Positions 12,674-23,335 of a DNA stretch of 64,000 bases are shown here, in pieces. This DNA is from Panax quinquefolius (Eukaryota > Streptophyta > Magnoliopsida > Apiales > Araliaceae), in contig CM035167.1 of the NCBI GenBank assembly GCA_020205615.1, positions 138,770,568-138,834,567 of the forward strand. Reading direction: 5' to 3'. How positions within the stretch are numbered: the stretch's first letter is position 1; each line of letters starts with the position of its first letter. Made by a program: the position numbers and the translations under genes. Below the pieces are notes generated by a model. The model ran no database searches. It worked only from the letters and a program-made list of their open reading frames with translations, and was not told where the DNA came from.

Positions 12674-12890
12674 GTATCACTGTGAGGTGCTGTCCACTGA
12701 TGGGACATTTGTCACATTACGGTTGGGACATGAGTCATAGTTGGTATATATTTGTATCCAAACTCATAACACATGAGTTGTTATATTTTGTACGACAATT
12801 GTTGTAATAAAGTTGTAGTTGTTTTCTGTTCCTTGTATTTGGCGACTCAGAATGGGTTGGATGGAATGGACCTATTTTGGGGGCGTCACA

Positions 12891-13470
12891 GCCGAGGTTG
12901 CAGCGTCTATTCATGTCTTTGCATACTGCACCCAGTATGCGTTGGCATAGGACAAGGGACATCGTCCCTGGTCAGCTTACTCACCCAACAGATGGAGATG
13001 AGTGTAAGAATTTTGATGCTAATTTTCCACAATTTTCCGACGATGTTAGGAATGTCAGGCTTGGCATGGCTACCAATGGATTTTGTCCGTTTAATAATTT
13101 TAGTCAGCCATACTCTGTTTGGCCAGTGATTATGGTAGCTTACAATCTTCCACCATCAATGTGCATGAGGGATCCGTATCTTTTCTTGACTTTACTAATA
13201 CCGGGAGATAAGAGTCCTACAAAAGACATCAACGTGTACCTTAGACCGTTAGTCGATGAACTTAAGATGTTGTGGGAAACAGGGGTTTAGACTTTTGATA
13301 AATCTATCGGGCAGAATTTTTCGATGAAGGCAGCCTTGTTGTGGACTATCACTGACTTTTCGGCACTTGGGATGGTCAGTGGTTGGTAGACCCATGGTAA
13401 ATTGTCATGTACAGTCTGTATGGGGGATGTGCAGGGCACACAATTTATGTGTGTTATGTCTGTTTGATAA
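12891..13470 (+). pseudogene. CACTA (En/Spm) TNP2-type transposase fragment
   Basis: Reading from the LTR junction gives LQRLFMSLHTA, MRWH, DDVRNVRLGMATNGFCPF, YSVWPVI, YNLPPSMCM and DINVYLRPLVDELKMLW, the ordered landmarks of the plant TNP2 transposase domain (Transposase_21 family). After an in-frame TAG at 13288-13290 the same frame continues with TITDFSALGM and THGKLSC, with a second stop in between. TNP2 enzymes cut and join the ends of CACTA DNA transposons. The N-terminal half is missing because the gypsy LTR is inserted directly upstream, and the window does not contain the other side. The stops mean it is dead. Family assignment is strong; the age of the break is unknown. Confidence 0.85.
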
Positions 13471-15230
13471 AATTACATATTACATATTGTTCAAATAATT
13501 AATTTACATATTGTTCAAATAATTAATTATATGTATGTTATATCTGTTTGATAGAGATACTATAGATACGAGATCGACATCAGTGAGGTGGATGGTGACG
13601 CCGTTATCATTGCCCACATCTCGAAGAATTATGCCGACTGGCTGTACGAGATGCGATAGAGAGCAGTCCGGGCGATAGAAAAATCGCCCGGGACTACTTT
13701 GCGAGATCATCACCACCCCAAGACTATCGATCCAAAGATGGGTCATCATGCGATGCAAGATTGGGATGATAATCGCTGCTCAAGACCAAGTCGAGCAGTA
13801 TAAAGAAGAATCGAGGCAAGATGCGAGTCAGTACATACTCGCTCGCAATGCTTCTGTGAGAGGTTAAAGCAGATGTATTTATCTTTAGTTTAGTTTAATA
13901 TTAAACCGCAACTATAATAATTTAAGTTGATATTATTTAATGTATATGATTTAGGCCATGCGGAGTAGTCAATGACCTCTTACTATGATGGAGTTCGGGA
14001 TAGAGTCCATACACCAAGGGGCTCTACTTCTGGTCGCATTTATGTCTCCAAAGAAGACTAGCTATATACGGTAATACATTTACTATAATAAATATTATTT
14101 AGGATAATATTACGTAATTTATATGATGATACCAAGATAACTCACATGTATATATATCAAATTACGTAGCGGTTTGAGAAGATCCATGACCAAATAGATA
14201 GCGGAGTCAGAAGTCGCTAGTTCCACCGCCCCTCCGCCCGAGATTAGTTTATCTCGGGATGAGGAGACGGCTCTTTCGATCGCGCCTCAGATACTCCCAC
14301 TAGTACTAATGCAGGCAGATCTAAAGTGTTGGGGTTACCGAGGATACCAAACTATACACCGCCAGAGGTATAATATTTTAGTTTATTTCTTGTTTATGAA
14401 TAAAGAAAATTTGCCATATTATTCATGTTATATTTATTTTTGTAGGTTCTGCAAAAGGAATCAAGGTCCCGAGAGCCCTTGTGGGACCATCACATACCAA
14501 GGCTGGCTTAGACGATGCTTTGTTCCAAATGCAGGTTATGGTCTGTGGTGTCGGAGAGGTTTGAGACCGATCCATTGCTCCATCGTCAGACCTTCCCAAA
14601 CTGTTTCGCCTCCATCACCACTTTATGCAGACGTTATTAGAGATGGTGCCACCGCCGAGAGTACGGGTATTCATCCGGAGTAGTGGACCGCGATACGCGA
14701 CGAGATTGTTCGGATGGTGGTTACCTTAGTCGAGGACGATTATTTGGCCGATGTCGAGTCACCGACTTCTCGTCGTATACTATTCGTTTTAAATTCAAAT
14801 ATATATTATGCATGTAATTTAATTTTCATTTAGTTATCTTTAACTGAATCATATATATGGACTAATGTGTTGTGTATCAACAGGGTGACGAGCGGACTGA
14901 TGAGCGGGATGACGATTTTCATCCTCAGCAAGCAATACGACGCCTACCGATGATCCTCCTCACACCGGGGGCTCTACTAGCTTGACTTAGTTTACATTCT
15001 TTTGTATTAATTTTATATAACTTTTGACGCATATATTGTAGTTTAAACTTTATCATTAATTACTTTGGTTTTGTTGCGGTTTGACACTTAGCTTAATGGG
15101 ATGTTTGTTATAGTTAGTTTAGATTAATGGGATCTTTGTAATTTACCTTAGTTTAATTTACTTTGATTAATGCGGTTCTTTAACTCATTACTTTGGTTTG
15201 TCATGTTATGCTAGTAGTAATGGGATGTTT
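13471..15230 (+). other. Decayed downstream part of the CACTA element
   Basis: Higher-GC patches (about 13541-13860, 13960-14060, 14160-14320, 14440-14780, 14880-14985) alternate with AT-rich stretches, as exons and introns of the remaining CACTA coding region might look. Short open pieces exist but no domain is recognisable. The position between transposase and CACTA terminus supports the assignment. Confidence 0.45.
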
Positions 15231-15769
15231 TGACATTTAGTTTGTGTATGTGATGTTGGAAAAACGGGTGCACAAGTACAAGATGTGGGTTAAATCCTCG
15301 GATATTGCAAAAATAAATAAAATATTTAAAACAAAAAACATTAACCTCGATTTTAATAAGGTTATTTTCGACGGACTTCGCCGAGGTTAAGGTGTTTCCC
15401 ATTTTCAAAGATAACGCCACACATGGCATCTATATCCTCGACCGAATATAGGGTCGACGTAATTCCGTCGCTCTTAAGGTCTTTTCCCATTTTGTCAGGT
15501 AGCCACGTGGCATGCTTATCTCCGACTGAATATCCTCGACAGACACATTTCAGTCGGGGATATATTAAATCCGACCGAATGTTCGGTCGACAATAAATTC
15601 GTCGAGTCTAAGTATCCCCGACTGAAAGATCGACTGACTTAATTTTGACCTGCTTATATATTTATCAATTTTCGACCTAATATTCTATTCGGAAATAAGG
15701 TTAACCCCGACGGAATATACTTATGACCGACCGAATATTCTATCGGAAATAACCCTTTTTGTTGTAGTA
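15231..15769 (+). mobile_element. CACTA 3' subterminal repeats and terminal inverted repeat
   Basis: Contains many short repeats built on CGACCGAATAT and GTCGAGG-like words in both orientations, typical of CACTA subterminal regions. It ends AACCCTTTTTGTTGTAGTA at 15769. The complement begins TACTACAACAAAAAGGG, one base from the canonical CACTACAACAAAAAGGG, so the terminal base appears mutated. The partner end is outside the window. Confidence 0.75.

Positions 15770-15770
<1 letters not shown>

Positions 15771-15819
<49 letters not shown>
15771..15819. repeat. (TA)n(GA)n microsatellite
   Basis: About 11 TA units followed by about 13 GA units, directly after the CACTA end. Confidence 0.95.
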
Positions 15820-15822
<3 letters not shown>

Positions 15823-17049
15823 AACAAGTATTGTAAGCACACACATATTCCATTGATTGTATTTTTTAATTTTTTAGATTATTGATTAAAAAAACTCAAT
15901 AATTTAATAACATTCTGAATGTAAAGGGAATTAAGTGATGTGTATATATAGTTTAGTTAGTATACTAATGATTGGTTTGTTAGAGATAAAAGCTTTTGAT
16001 TTGATTATTACAATTTTGAAGACTTTTTTACATACTTGTATTATTCATACTCTAATACTACTAGACTTGGTGGAAGACACGATATTTTGTTTACAAAAAT
16101 TGGCTTCTTTTTTTAGTAGTTTGAAGATGATTTAATACCTGTTACGCGTTTCCTTAGCTGCCATGCATGTCCGCCACCCATAAAGCTTTGCCCACTCCAC
16201 TCCTCTCCGGCAGAAGGGTCATTATTTATTTATTTTTGCTTCTAAAGTGCATGCATTTATCACGGGTAATATTATCTAAAAAATAATAATTAACTAAGCT
16301 GTCTCCAAAACATGGGCATATATATATATAGGGTTATATGTATATACATAACAGATATATTTATATTATTAAGTATTACGATTTAATTTTTTTTGGATTA
16401 TGACAACGATTTACCTATAAATTTCGTAATAACCATGACGATTGATAAAACCGTCATATTATAAATTCATATGTAATATATAACCGTGTATATATATTTT
16501 TCTCATATATATTTGTGCCACCTTGCTTGTTAAGTTCTCTGCTTGATATTACTGTGATCTTGGAAGATATGGCGGCTGATAATTCATAGTAACATAGTCA
16601 TTAAAATAAATATAAATTTATGACTAAATGTATCTTTATTAAGATAACATATAATTCATCCGTTATTGACTTTGTCAAATTTATATTAATTTTAAATATT
16701 TAAAATTTAGTTTTAAAAAGTGAATAAGGATTTTATGAATTGCCCATCAAAATGGCGTTTGTATTATTATGATAACCTTTTGGGAATAATAACTAGTCAG
16801 GTTTTCATCTAAAAAGCTTTAGTTATTAGGTAAAATATATATCTCAACAGACGAATGCAACACTCTTAATTAAGAGGAGAAGACATAAAATTTGGTAAAA
16901 ATGTCGACACCACGATATTATTTGCGTACGCACGTTAGGTTGAGAAATGAAAATTCATAAGAAAACCACCACCCGGGTTTAGCGACTTTTTGGAAGAAAG
17001 AAGCCCCCAATCATGGTTGCAGTTGCATAATAATAATCCTTTTTGGAAG
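15820..17049. other. AT-rich intergenic sequence
   Basis: No gene, RNA or mobile-element signature recognised. Short open frames have no coding character. Confidence 0.6.
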
Positions 17050-17499
17050 AAAGGAGCCCCTCTTTTCTACGACTCTCCGATGTTTAAGTCAGATACTGAT
17101 ATAGAGGGAGAACATTATTATTAGAGTAAATCGTATATCATAAATGTACTAGAATATCCCTTATTTATAGCATGGTAATCATCTCCTTCAAGAGTTAGGA
17201 ATTAGAATCCTACAAGGATTTAGAGTCCTTTCAGGTTGTTAATCTTTAACTGCTCAAGTTTTTTGGGAATTATATCATTTATAGGATTTAATATGTTTTT
17301 AGAATATTCAGTTATCAAAATTATTATATTACCTTTTATTAATAGAGTTCTAGAAATAACACATGACAATTTGTCATTTGTAAGTTATTTTTACTCGCAT
17401 CATTTGCCCCCTAACCCTTACTCTTTTAAAAATATATTTTTAAGAGAGTAGATAAATAGTAATAATTTCTTTTGTGTGTGCCCACAACACTAATTTAAA

Positions 17500-17962
17500 G
17501 TCCCCATAGTGTTCTTTTAGAATGCCCATGATGTTAATTCTTGACCTATATATAACTTTAATTTTGGGTCTATGTGGCCTTAATTCTAACCTACATAGTC
17601 TTATTTCTTGGTGTTCATGTTGTTAATTCTTGGCATTCATGGCTTTAATTCTGTTCTCCATGACCTAAATTATTGACCTATATGGACTTGATTCTAGGTC
17701 TTCATAAACTTGATTATAGGCTTTTATGGCCTTCATTTTGGCTTCCACGACTTTAATTATAGCCTTTATAGACTTAATTCTGACCTATATAGCCTTATTT
17801 CTTGGCGCACAGCCGCACATGACGCTAATTGTTCTCCATGGATTTGATTCTAGGCCTTCATGACCTTGATTCTGGTCTCCATGACTTTAATTATGAGCTC
17901 TATGACCTTAATTCCGGCCTTCATAATTTTAATTCTGAACCTCCATAACCTTAATTTTGGTG
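17500..17962. repeat. Degenerate minisatellite, about 30-bp unit
   Basis: Some fifteen imperfect copies of a unit like CATGACCTTAATTCTGGCCT, alternating 'atgacctt', 'aattct' and 'ggcctt' words. The surrounding 17050-18330 has no recognisable domain; it could be a decayed non-coding retroelement, but I see no ends. Confidence 0.7.
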
Positions 17963-18732
17963 CAAAACTTCTCCTTTTGTTTTGTGGATCTCATTTTCGG
18001 GTTTGTATTATTTCTCAGGAATTGAACGAGTTCCTCTTTTAAACTAAATCCACATAAGTAATTATGCATCTTCGAATAAAATTGGAACCAACTCCTTTGC
18101 AGGTGATCTCTTTGCTCTTTACCCTCATCCCTCACATTTAAAGAATTAATAGGCAAGCTTTGTCTCCCAACACCAACACTAATAACTGTTTCTAGTCACT
18201 TTCTGATCACACTTGTGCGGCATTGGAGAATCACAACAGTGAACCACTTGACCAACTGAACGCTTGAGACCTTCTTGCCTAGCTCGCTAGCTGAATTCGG
18301 TGCTGAGATATTCACAATGAAAACGAGTAAAATTTATTTGACTTGCCAACATTGGAGATTTTCAAAATAAAGTTTATTTTTTTGAATATATATTTTATAA
18401 AATTTTACTCATTTTTTAAAATATGTAGAATTTTCCAATTTTTTTCTTGAAAATAATATTTATTTATAAAAATTATTAATTTCTTTTTTTGAAAAAATTG
18501 AATCAGTTTTTTATTTATCTTTTACTGTTTTTTTAATTTTAATTTCTATTTTTAGTTTTTTTTAAAAATTTACAATATTAAGAATGGGTCATTCTGTTAA
18601 AAATTAAGTAGATATTAATTTAATTTATAATTACTTTAATTTTTTGAATCTATATTTTATGAAACTCAAGAAAAAAAAGTTTCTAATATTTTTTACTTAA
18701 AAATAATAATAATATTTAAAATAATTATTTTT

Positions 18733-18962
18733 AATTAGTTTGTGGGGTAATTTGAAAAATTAAAAGTTCAATGGTGTAATCAGTAAAATGTGCCAACTAT
18801 AGTAGGTAATTCATTAGTTGTGTAAATAAAAAATTAAAGTCCGTTTATTTTTTTAAACGGAATGACTCAATTTCAAAATAAAAATTAGTTTAGTGGTGTA
18901 ATTTAAAAAATTAAAAATTCAATAGTGTAATCAGTAAAACCTACCAACTACACTGAGTATTT
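18733..18962. repeat. Imperfect direct repeat, about 150-bp spacing
   Basis: The segments starting AATTAGTTTG (18733) and AATTAGTTTA (18883) share the following 80 bp closely, including AATTTGAAAAATTAAAAGTT and AGTGTAATCAGTAAAA-like words. Origin unknown. Confidence 0.6.
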
Positions 18963-20124
18963 TTTTAGTTTTGCCTAATTTTATTTTCCCCAACCCCACA
19001 TCTCTTTCAAAGACGAACATAACAAACAACTAATTGACATGTTTGAAACATCTGAATAACAGATTTTTATTATTTTATCTCTCTAAAAAAATTCAAAATT
19101 GTTATAAATTTATTTAATATTATTCAATATAATAGTTAATATTGTAAAAAAAAAACTTTCATTCAGTCAAAAAATGACACCACCATTTGCAAAACAAAAG
19201 CATTGAATAACTAACCGTCAGTCCCAAACAAACAATCCCTTAGTAGTCAGCTTAATAGTAATGATATGATAATTATATTTTGATGACAAACTTGAGTATA
19301 TTATGTAATTTTATAATAATATCAATTAAAAGAGGAGTCTGTTTATGAAATAAAAAATAATAAATGAAACTTATTTTGGTATCAAGGAGAATCAAATCAT
19401 AAAATCTCAAAAATGGGTGTTTCATTATGGGACGGAACGGATGACTATATTTTACTTTGTGTTTCGTCCATAATAAATCTGTATGCCACATGGAAGAATT
19501 GATATGATTCTCTGTTGACTAGTCTTTAGCATTACATAAACATAAACAATATGTGTATTAGTGTATATATGATTCCCTGTTGAGAACATGTGCAGTTTTA
19601 GAGAGAGAAAAATCGATCATCTCCATAGCATAAAATAAAAACCTTATCCTGAATCCACTCTGTAAACTAATGAACTAGTGTGGCTGGAATTTATCACATA
19701 GCTGAACCATCAAGAATACTAGGAAACTAACTTCCCAATAATTTAAGCACACTAGGATGGAGTTAATGTGGGCTAGCTAGAACCCTAAAATCTCATAATT
19801 TTGGACAGCAGAAATAAATAAATACGATCAGAAATCTTATGGGAGTCTCATTAGCGGACGGACCATGGAAAATAAACATTGGAGTTTTACCCATAAATAT
19901 GCTTAATATCGACAAAGTGTGAACATATATATTTAAAGAATATTATGTGGGTAAATCTTTTGTGATCAGAAGCATAAAAATAGTTAAATTCTTGCTGAAC
20001 AATAATAAAATTTGTTTCAGTTTCAATCCAAACATCAAATGTAGGACAGACAACCTTCAAAACAAGACAAAAATGACCCATAATTGCCAACAAGCCTGGC
20101 TAAAAAATGTCTTATAACAAAAAA
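18963..20124. other. AT-rich intergenic sequence downstream of the SAUR gene
   Basis: Nothing recognisable beyond AT-rich runs. It contains no intact element ends that I can identify. Confidence 0.55.
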
Positions 20125-20199
20125 AAGAAGAAGAAGAAGAAGAAGAAGAAGAAGAAGAAGAAGAAGAAGAAGAAGAAGAAGAAGAAGAAGAAGAAGAAA
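20125..20199. repeat. (GAA)n microsatellite
   Basis: About 25 uninterrupted AAG triplets. Confidence 0.95.
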
Positions 20200-20504
20200 A
20201 GTCATTTCTGCATACAAGGAGGCCTTGCTTTACACCAGAAAATAAGCCCTAAATAATTTTGGGAATCCTAAGATCACCCACGGTGGTTACTTAGTCCTCA
20301 ACGGTTAATGATCTCCCAGCTGCAAAATCAGCATGGACTTTCAAGTTTAGAATAGAATTCAAGAAAAAAGAAACAATGGAAATCTTGTAATTAGTCACCA
20401 TGTGATGGTGATTACATGCATGTGTGCTAAAGAAGATTTAGAATTATTTTTTTCTTCTTCCAGATTTCGAGTGTTTACATCAATATTTCTTGGGTTTTAA
20501 GTAA

Positions 20505-20996
20505 TCAACTAGAAGAGGGAAAAGAGGACTTGCCATTGTCATGTTGGCCGTGGTCCTTGATCTTCTGATGATTCTCCATGCACTTAAGGAGGTACTTGAA
20601 GGTCTCTATCTCACATGGAATGGTGAGGCCGCCGCTATGATCAAACCCAAACTCCTCCTCAACCTTTTCCAGCAACACCTTAAACAATGGATCACTGAGA
20701 TAACTAGTAGGAATGATAAACCTCCGAAGCTCCGGACCAACATAAACCGCCAAGTACCCTTTGGGAACATCATGGGGCGGTTCAGGGCTTTGGCAGGTTT
20801 CCTCATCCGAATCAACGTACACATTGCATCCCCTCAACCTCTTGCTAATTGCTGGGGAAATCCCGCCATGGGATTGGGTTGAGGGGCCATTATTCCCCTT
20901 TGAACTCAGTGTCACATTTTGCCACTTCTGTAGAATTTCCTTGAGCCTCACGATGTGCCGAATCCCGGTCACCTTGCTTCCCCCATTCTCACCCAT
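20505..20996 (-). CDS. SAUR family auxin-responsive protein
   Basis: Single uninterrupted 163-codon frame, ATG at 20996-20994, stop TGA at 20507-20505. Residues 76-137 form a full SAUR domain: DVPKG (76-80), YLAVYVG (81-87), RRFIIP (91-96), YLSDPLF (99-105), [11 protein letters not shown] (108-118) and GGLTIPCE (122-129). An N-terminal stretch (residues 8-26, [18 protein letters not shown]) and a Ser-rich tail flank it. SAUR proteins are small, intronless, plant-specific early auxin-response products; many inhibit PP2C.D phosphatases and so raise plasma-membrane H+-ATPase activity and cell expansion. The length is above the usual 90-120 residues because of both extensions, as in longer SAUR clades. 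The start is chosen as the first ATG in frame after a TATA box about 124 bp upstream. No neighbouring SAUR copy is visible. It is the only convincing host gene in the window. The specific paralogue cannot be named. Confidence 0.93.
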   Translation of the reverse strand: MGENGGSKVTGIRHIVRLKEILQKWQNVTLSSKGNNGPSTQSHGGISPAISKRLRGCNVYVDSDEETCQSPEPPHDVPKGYLAVYVGPELRRFIIPTSYLSDPLFKVLLEKVEEEFGFDHSGGLTIPCEIETFKYLLKCMENHQKIKDHGQHDNGKSSFPSSS

Positions 20997-21119
20997 TGCT
21001 GCTCAATGCCTATTGCCTAGTTAGTTATTCAAGACAATCCAGAGGTTGAATTCTATGTGCTCGATCGATCCGTTCTAGATAATTAAGTCTCATCTCATCA
21101 CACTCATCACTGTATTATT

Positions 21120-21127
21120 ATTTTATA
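21120..21127 (-). promoter_or_regulatory. TATA box of the SAUR gene
   Basis: The minus strand reads TATAAAAT, 124 bp upstream of the SAUR start codon and in a CT/AT-rich promoter context. This gives a predicted 5' leader of roughly 90 bases. No AuxRE pair (TGTCTC) was clearly seen in the first 200 bp. Confidence 0.5.
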
Positions 21128-21220
21128 ACTTTTAAAGTTTTATCCTTGGTATAAATAAAACTAATTGTAAAATTAAAAACATAAACTTTACCTAGAAATT
21201 TTCCCAAGGCAATATAAATT

Positions 21221-21612
21221 CAAGGGAAAAAGTAATTAGAAAGAGTCGGTCCGTTTATGGTGCATACGCCTTTATTTTACATACACGGACCGGACGACGG
21301 TTTGGTCCGTCGTTATAGAATAGATAAACCGATTTATATGTTATGGCGACGATTCGATGCGTCGCTAAAAGTTAAGACGACGGTTCTCTGATATACACGA
21401 CGGACCGAACTGTAATTCAAGGGAAAAAGTAATTAGAAAGAGCTCGTCCGTTTCTAGTGCATACCCCTTTATTTTACATACCATGCTCACCACTTGTAGC
21501 GACGGAGCGGGCTACAGTTTGGTCCGTCGCTATAGAATAGATAAACGGTTTATATGTTATGGCGACGATTCAATGCGTCCCTAAAAGTTAAGACGACGGT
21601 TCTCTGATATAC
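21221..21612. repeat. Two tandem copies of a 197-bp CACTA-like or MITE-like unit
   Basis: The block starting CAAGGGAAAAAGTAATTAG at 21221 recurs at about 21418. Each copy contains GACGGTTTGGTCCGTCG-like hairpins, TATAGAATAGATAAAC, 'tatatgttatggcgacgatt' and 'ttctctgatatac'. The same words form the element split by copia at 39683 and 54212, so this is a dispersed family. Confidence 0.7.
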
Positions 21613-22640
21613 GCTGATTTTGATTTTAAATTCGCAAAAAGCATGAAAGAAGCGATGTTAAATAAATGTTACGCACCTAATCCTCTCCGTAGAAAGCTAT
21701 TTAATCATTTTGCTGGTTTAGATCTGGCAACTTAAGTAAATTAGAGATAACTTTAAAATATTCATTTGCCATGGTGAAATTCCAACCCTTTTAGATCCAA
21801 TTAAGGTGCAATTATGCATCAATTCATATAAAGAAAAATGCAGACGTAAATACATCATGTGTCCATGACATAAATACGAAATAAACAATAAATTGTCATT
21901 GCTCGAAATAATAAATATCAATAATAACATAAAAATCCAATTAAAATCATACAGATTCAGATTAGTAAGAAAAACAGAGAAAAGAAAATTGAACCTGAAT
22001 GGGATGGAGGAGGTAAGAATAATCAGGAGGCCATTAATGGAGGTTGGGAGCTTCGGAGGTGAAAAGAGGAAGTTCTTACGTTCTCCTTAAATTACAGAGA
22101 GATTTTCCAGAATTGCTAAAATTATAGTCCTAATAATTGATTGATACTACTACTAATTGTAGTAAATAAAATGATTCTGTACAACTAATTAACTTCCCAA
22201 CGAAGAACAATTCACAGGCTCTCATATAATCCTCCTAAATTCTTTATTTGTCTCCAATTATTTTCTCTCTCTTTATCTGGATCAACCTACTTTTTCGGAG
22301 CCTCCTCTGTTTTTTTTCTTGGTTCATAAAATGTATACAACACCCACCCATTGTCACGGTTTATTACACTTCTTTGTATTTTTTTTAACATTTTTTTTTC
22401 AAAAATTAATTAAATATTCTATCCAGTCTCTCCAAAAATGTTTGCTCTAAAAAAATAATATATATGTGGACAAAAATCATAAATCATATTTATTTGCAAA
22501 AATTATATTTTTAATTTTTTATAATATATTCATGTAAGGCGACATTTAATAATTAACATAAATTTATGATCGTATGTAACAGAACACGTATTCTATTACC
22601 GTGATTAATAAAAAATTTGAGTTTATCTGATATCAAAATC
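21613..22640. other. Intergenic sequence upstream of the SAUR gene
   Basis: No gene recognised. A short plus-strand open frame at 21893-22090 has no recognisable domain and lies in AT-rich sequence. Confidence 0.5.
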
Positions 22641-22788
22641 GAATCCGGTTAGCATGAAATTTATTATTTGTTAAGTTAGTCAATTGGTCAGTAGAATACT
22701 GACACACATAAAATCTCGTTTGCGTGTCCGTACTCTATTAGTTAATTGACCAACTTATCCAAAAATAAACTTCATGCTAACCACTTCC
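22641..22788. mobile_element. Mutator-type MITE, 148 bp, copy 1
   Basis: Its arms are inverted: GGTTAGCATGAA near the left end and TTCATGCTAACC near the right, with further pairing inward (AAGTTAGTCAATTG against CAATTAACTAA-type sequence). It is flanked by a perfect 9-bp TSD ATCAAAATC (22632-22640 and 22789-22797). The 9-bp TSD points to the Mutator superfamily. A second copy with its own 9-bp TSD is at 37891-38041. It has no coding capacity. Confidence 0.85.
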
Positions 22789-23207
22789 ATCAAAATCAAT
22801 ACAAACGTTTTATAGCAAAAATTAATTAATTTTTTTCCCTAATTACTCTCTTAATATAGGCCCCAACTTCGAAAAGTAATATCTTTAATGAGTAATGTAA
22901 AGGATTTCAAATTTTTAGTTTGGATCTTAAATGATGAGATATTAAATATTTTAATAATTTTTAGTCTTTCATATAGTTCTTTAACACCAAGAAATTGAGA
23001 CCCCTGCATTAATTACTCTATTTTAATATATATTTTATAAATAACTTATGTTAAATGCAGATTATTTAACTTACAAACACTATTTAATTAGATCCAAACA
23101 CACTAAATGTTATCGCTACAAATGGAACATATCCGTAGAATTCTAAATATTATAATTCCGGGATTATAATCCTTGCAAACAAATATAGCCTAAAGTATAC
23201 CTGGCAA

Positions 23208-23335
23208 AATATGGTTATGGGGGGTGGGGGTAAGGGTGTATACATAATCACATAATATTATTTTTTTTTAGTGGGGTTGGGGTGGGGGGTAAGGTGTGTA
23301 TATATAATCACATAATATTTTTTTTGTGGGGTAGG
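23208..23335. repeat. G-rich minisatellite, left part
   Basis: Runs such as GGGGGGTGGGGGTAAGGGTG, followed by 'tataatcacataatatt', occur twice with a period of about 60 bp. It continues as G-rich DNA after 32464 and after 35070, so two LTR insertions split one original locus. The strand could form G-quadruplexes. Confidence 0.7.

Larger units (their letters stand above)
75..12890 (+). mobile_element. Expanded 3' LTR of a gypsy element containing a tandem array
   Basis: Starts TGTAAGACCCC right after the polypurine tract and ends GGGGGCGTCACA at 12890, where CACTA transposase coding begins. Comparable LTRs in this window are 2.5-3.9 kb; this one is about 12.8 kb. The excess is a segment of about 1.68 kb, from mid-U3 to the LTR 3' end, repeated head-to-tail from 883 to 9301 and continuing into a longer sixth copy. 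Each junction reads GGGGGCATCACAG followed by AGTTAATGTTGAGG, so an LTR 3' end is joined to an internal U3 point. Each unit keeps its own TATA box. Unequal recombination between LTRs or a rearranged extrachromosomal copy could make this; a misassembled repeat must also be considered. The left flank is outside the window, so no TSD can be checked. Confidence 0.75.
9302..12890 (+). repeat. LTR tandem unit 6, divergent and longer
   Basis: Begins with the same AGTTAATGTTGAGG start and has a TATA box at 9697-9706. After about 9880 it changes to a different LTR 3' type, with a TAAGGGATA repeat, a larger hairpin array and the LTR-embedded reading frame in two copies, before the true LTR end at 12890. 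It is the most diverged unit. Part of its 3' portion (roughly 11700-12170) repeats material seen at 10600-10990. Confidence 0.7.

Noticed and set aside
14309..14683. 124-codon open frame on the plus strand
   Set aside because: It crosses what look like intron-like AT-rich stretches of the decayed CACTA element, and no domain is recognisable.
16300..16520. Possible MITE with short inverted AT-rich ends
   Set aside because: The pairing is weak and no target-site duplication was found.
20035..20217. Open frame with a poly-leucine run on the minus strand
   Set aside because: It is only translation of the (GAA)n microsatellite.
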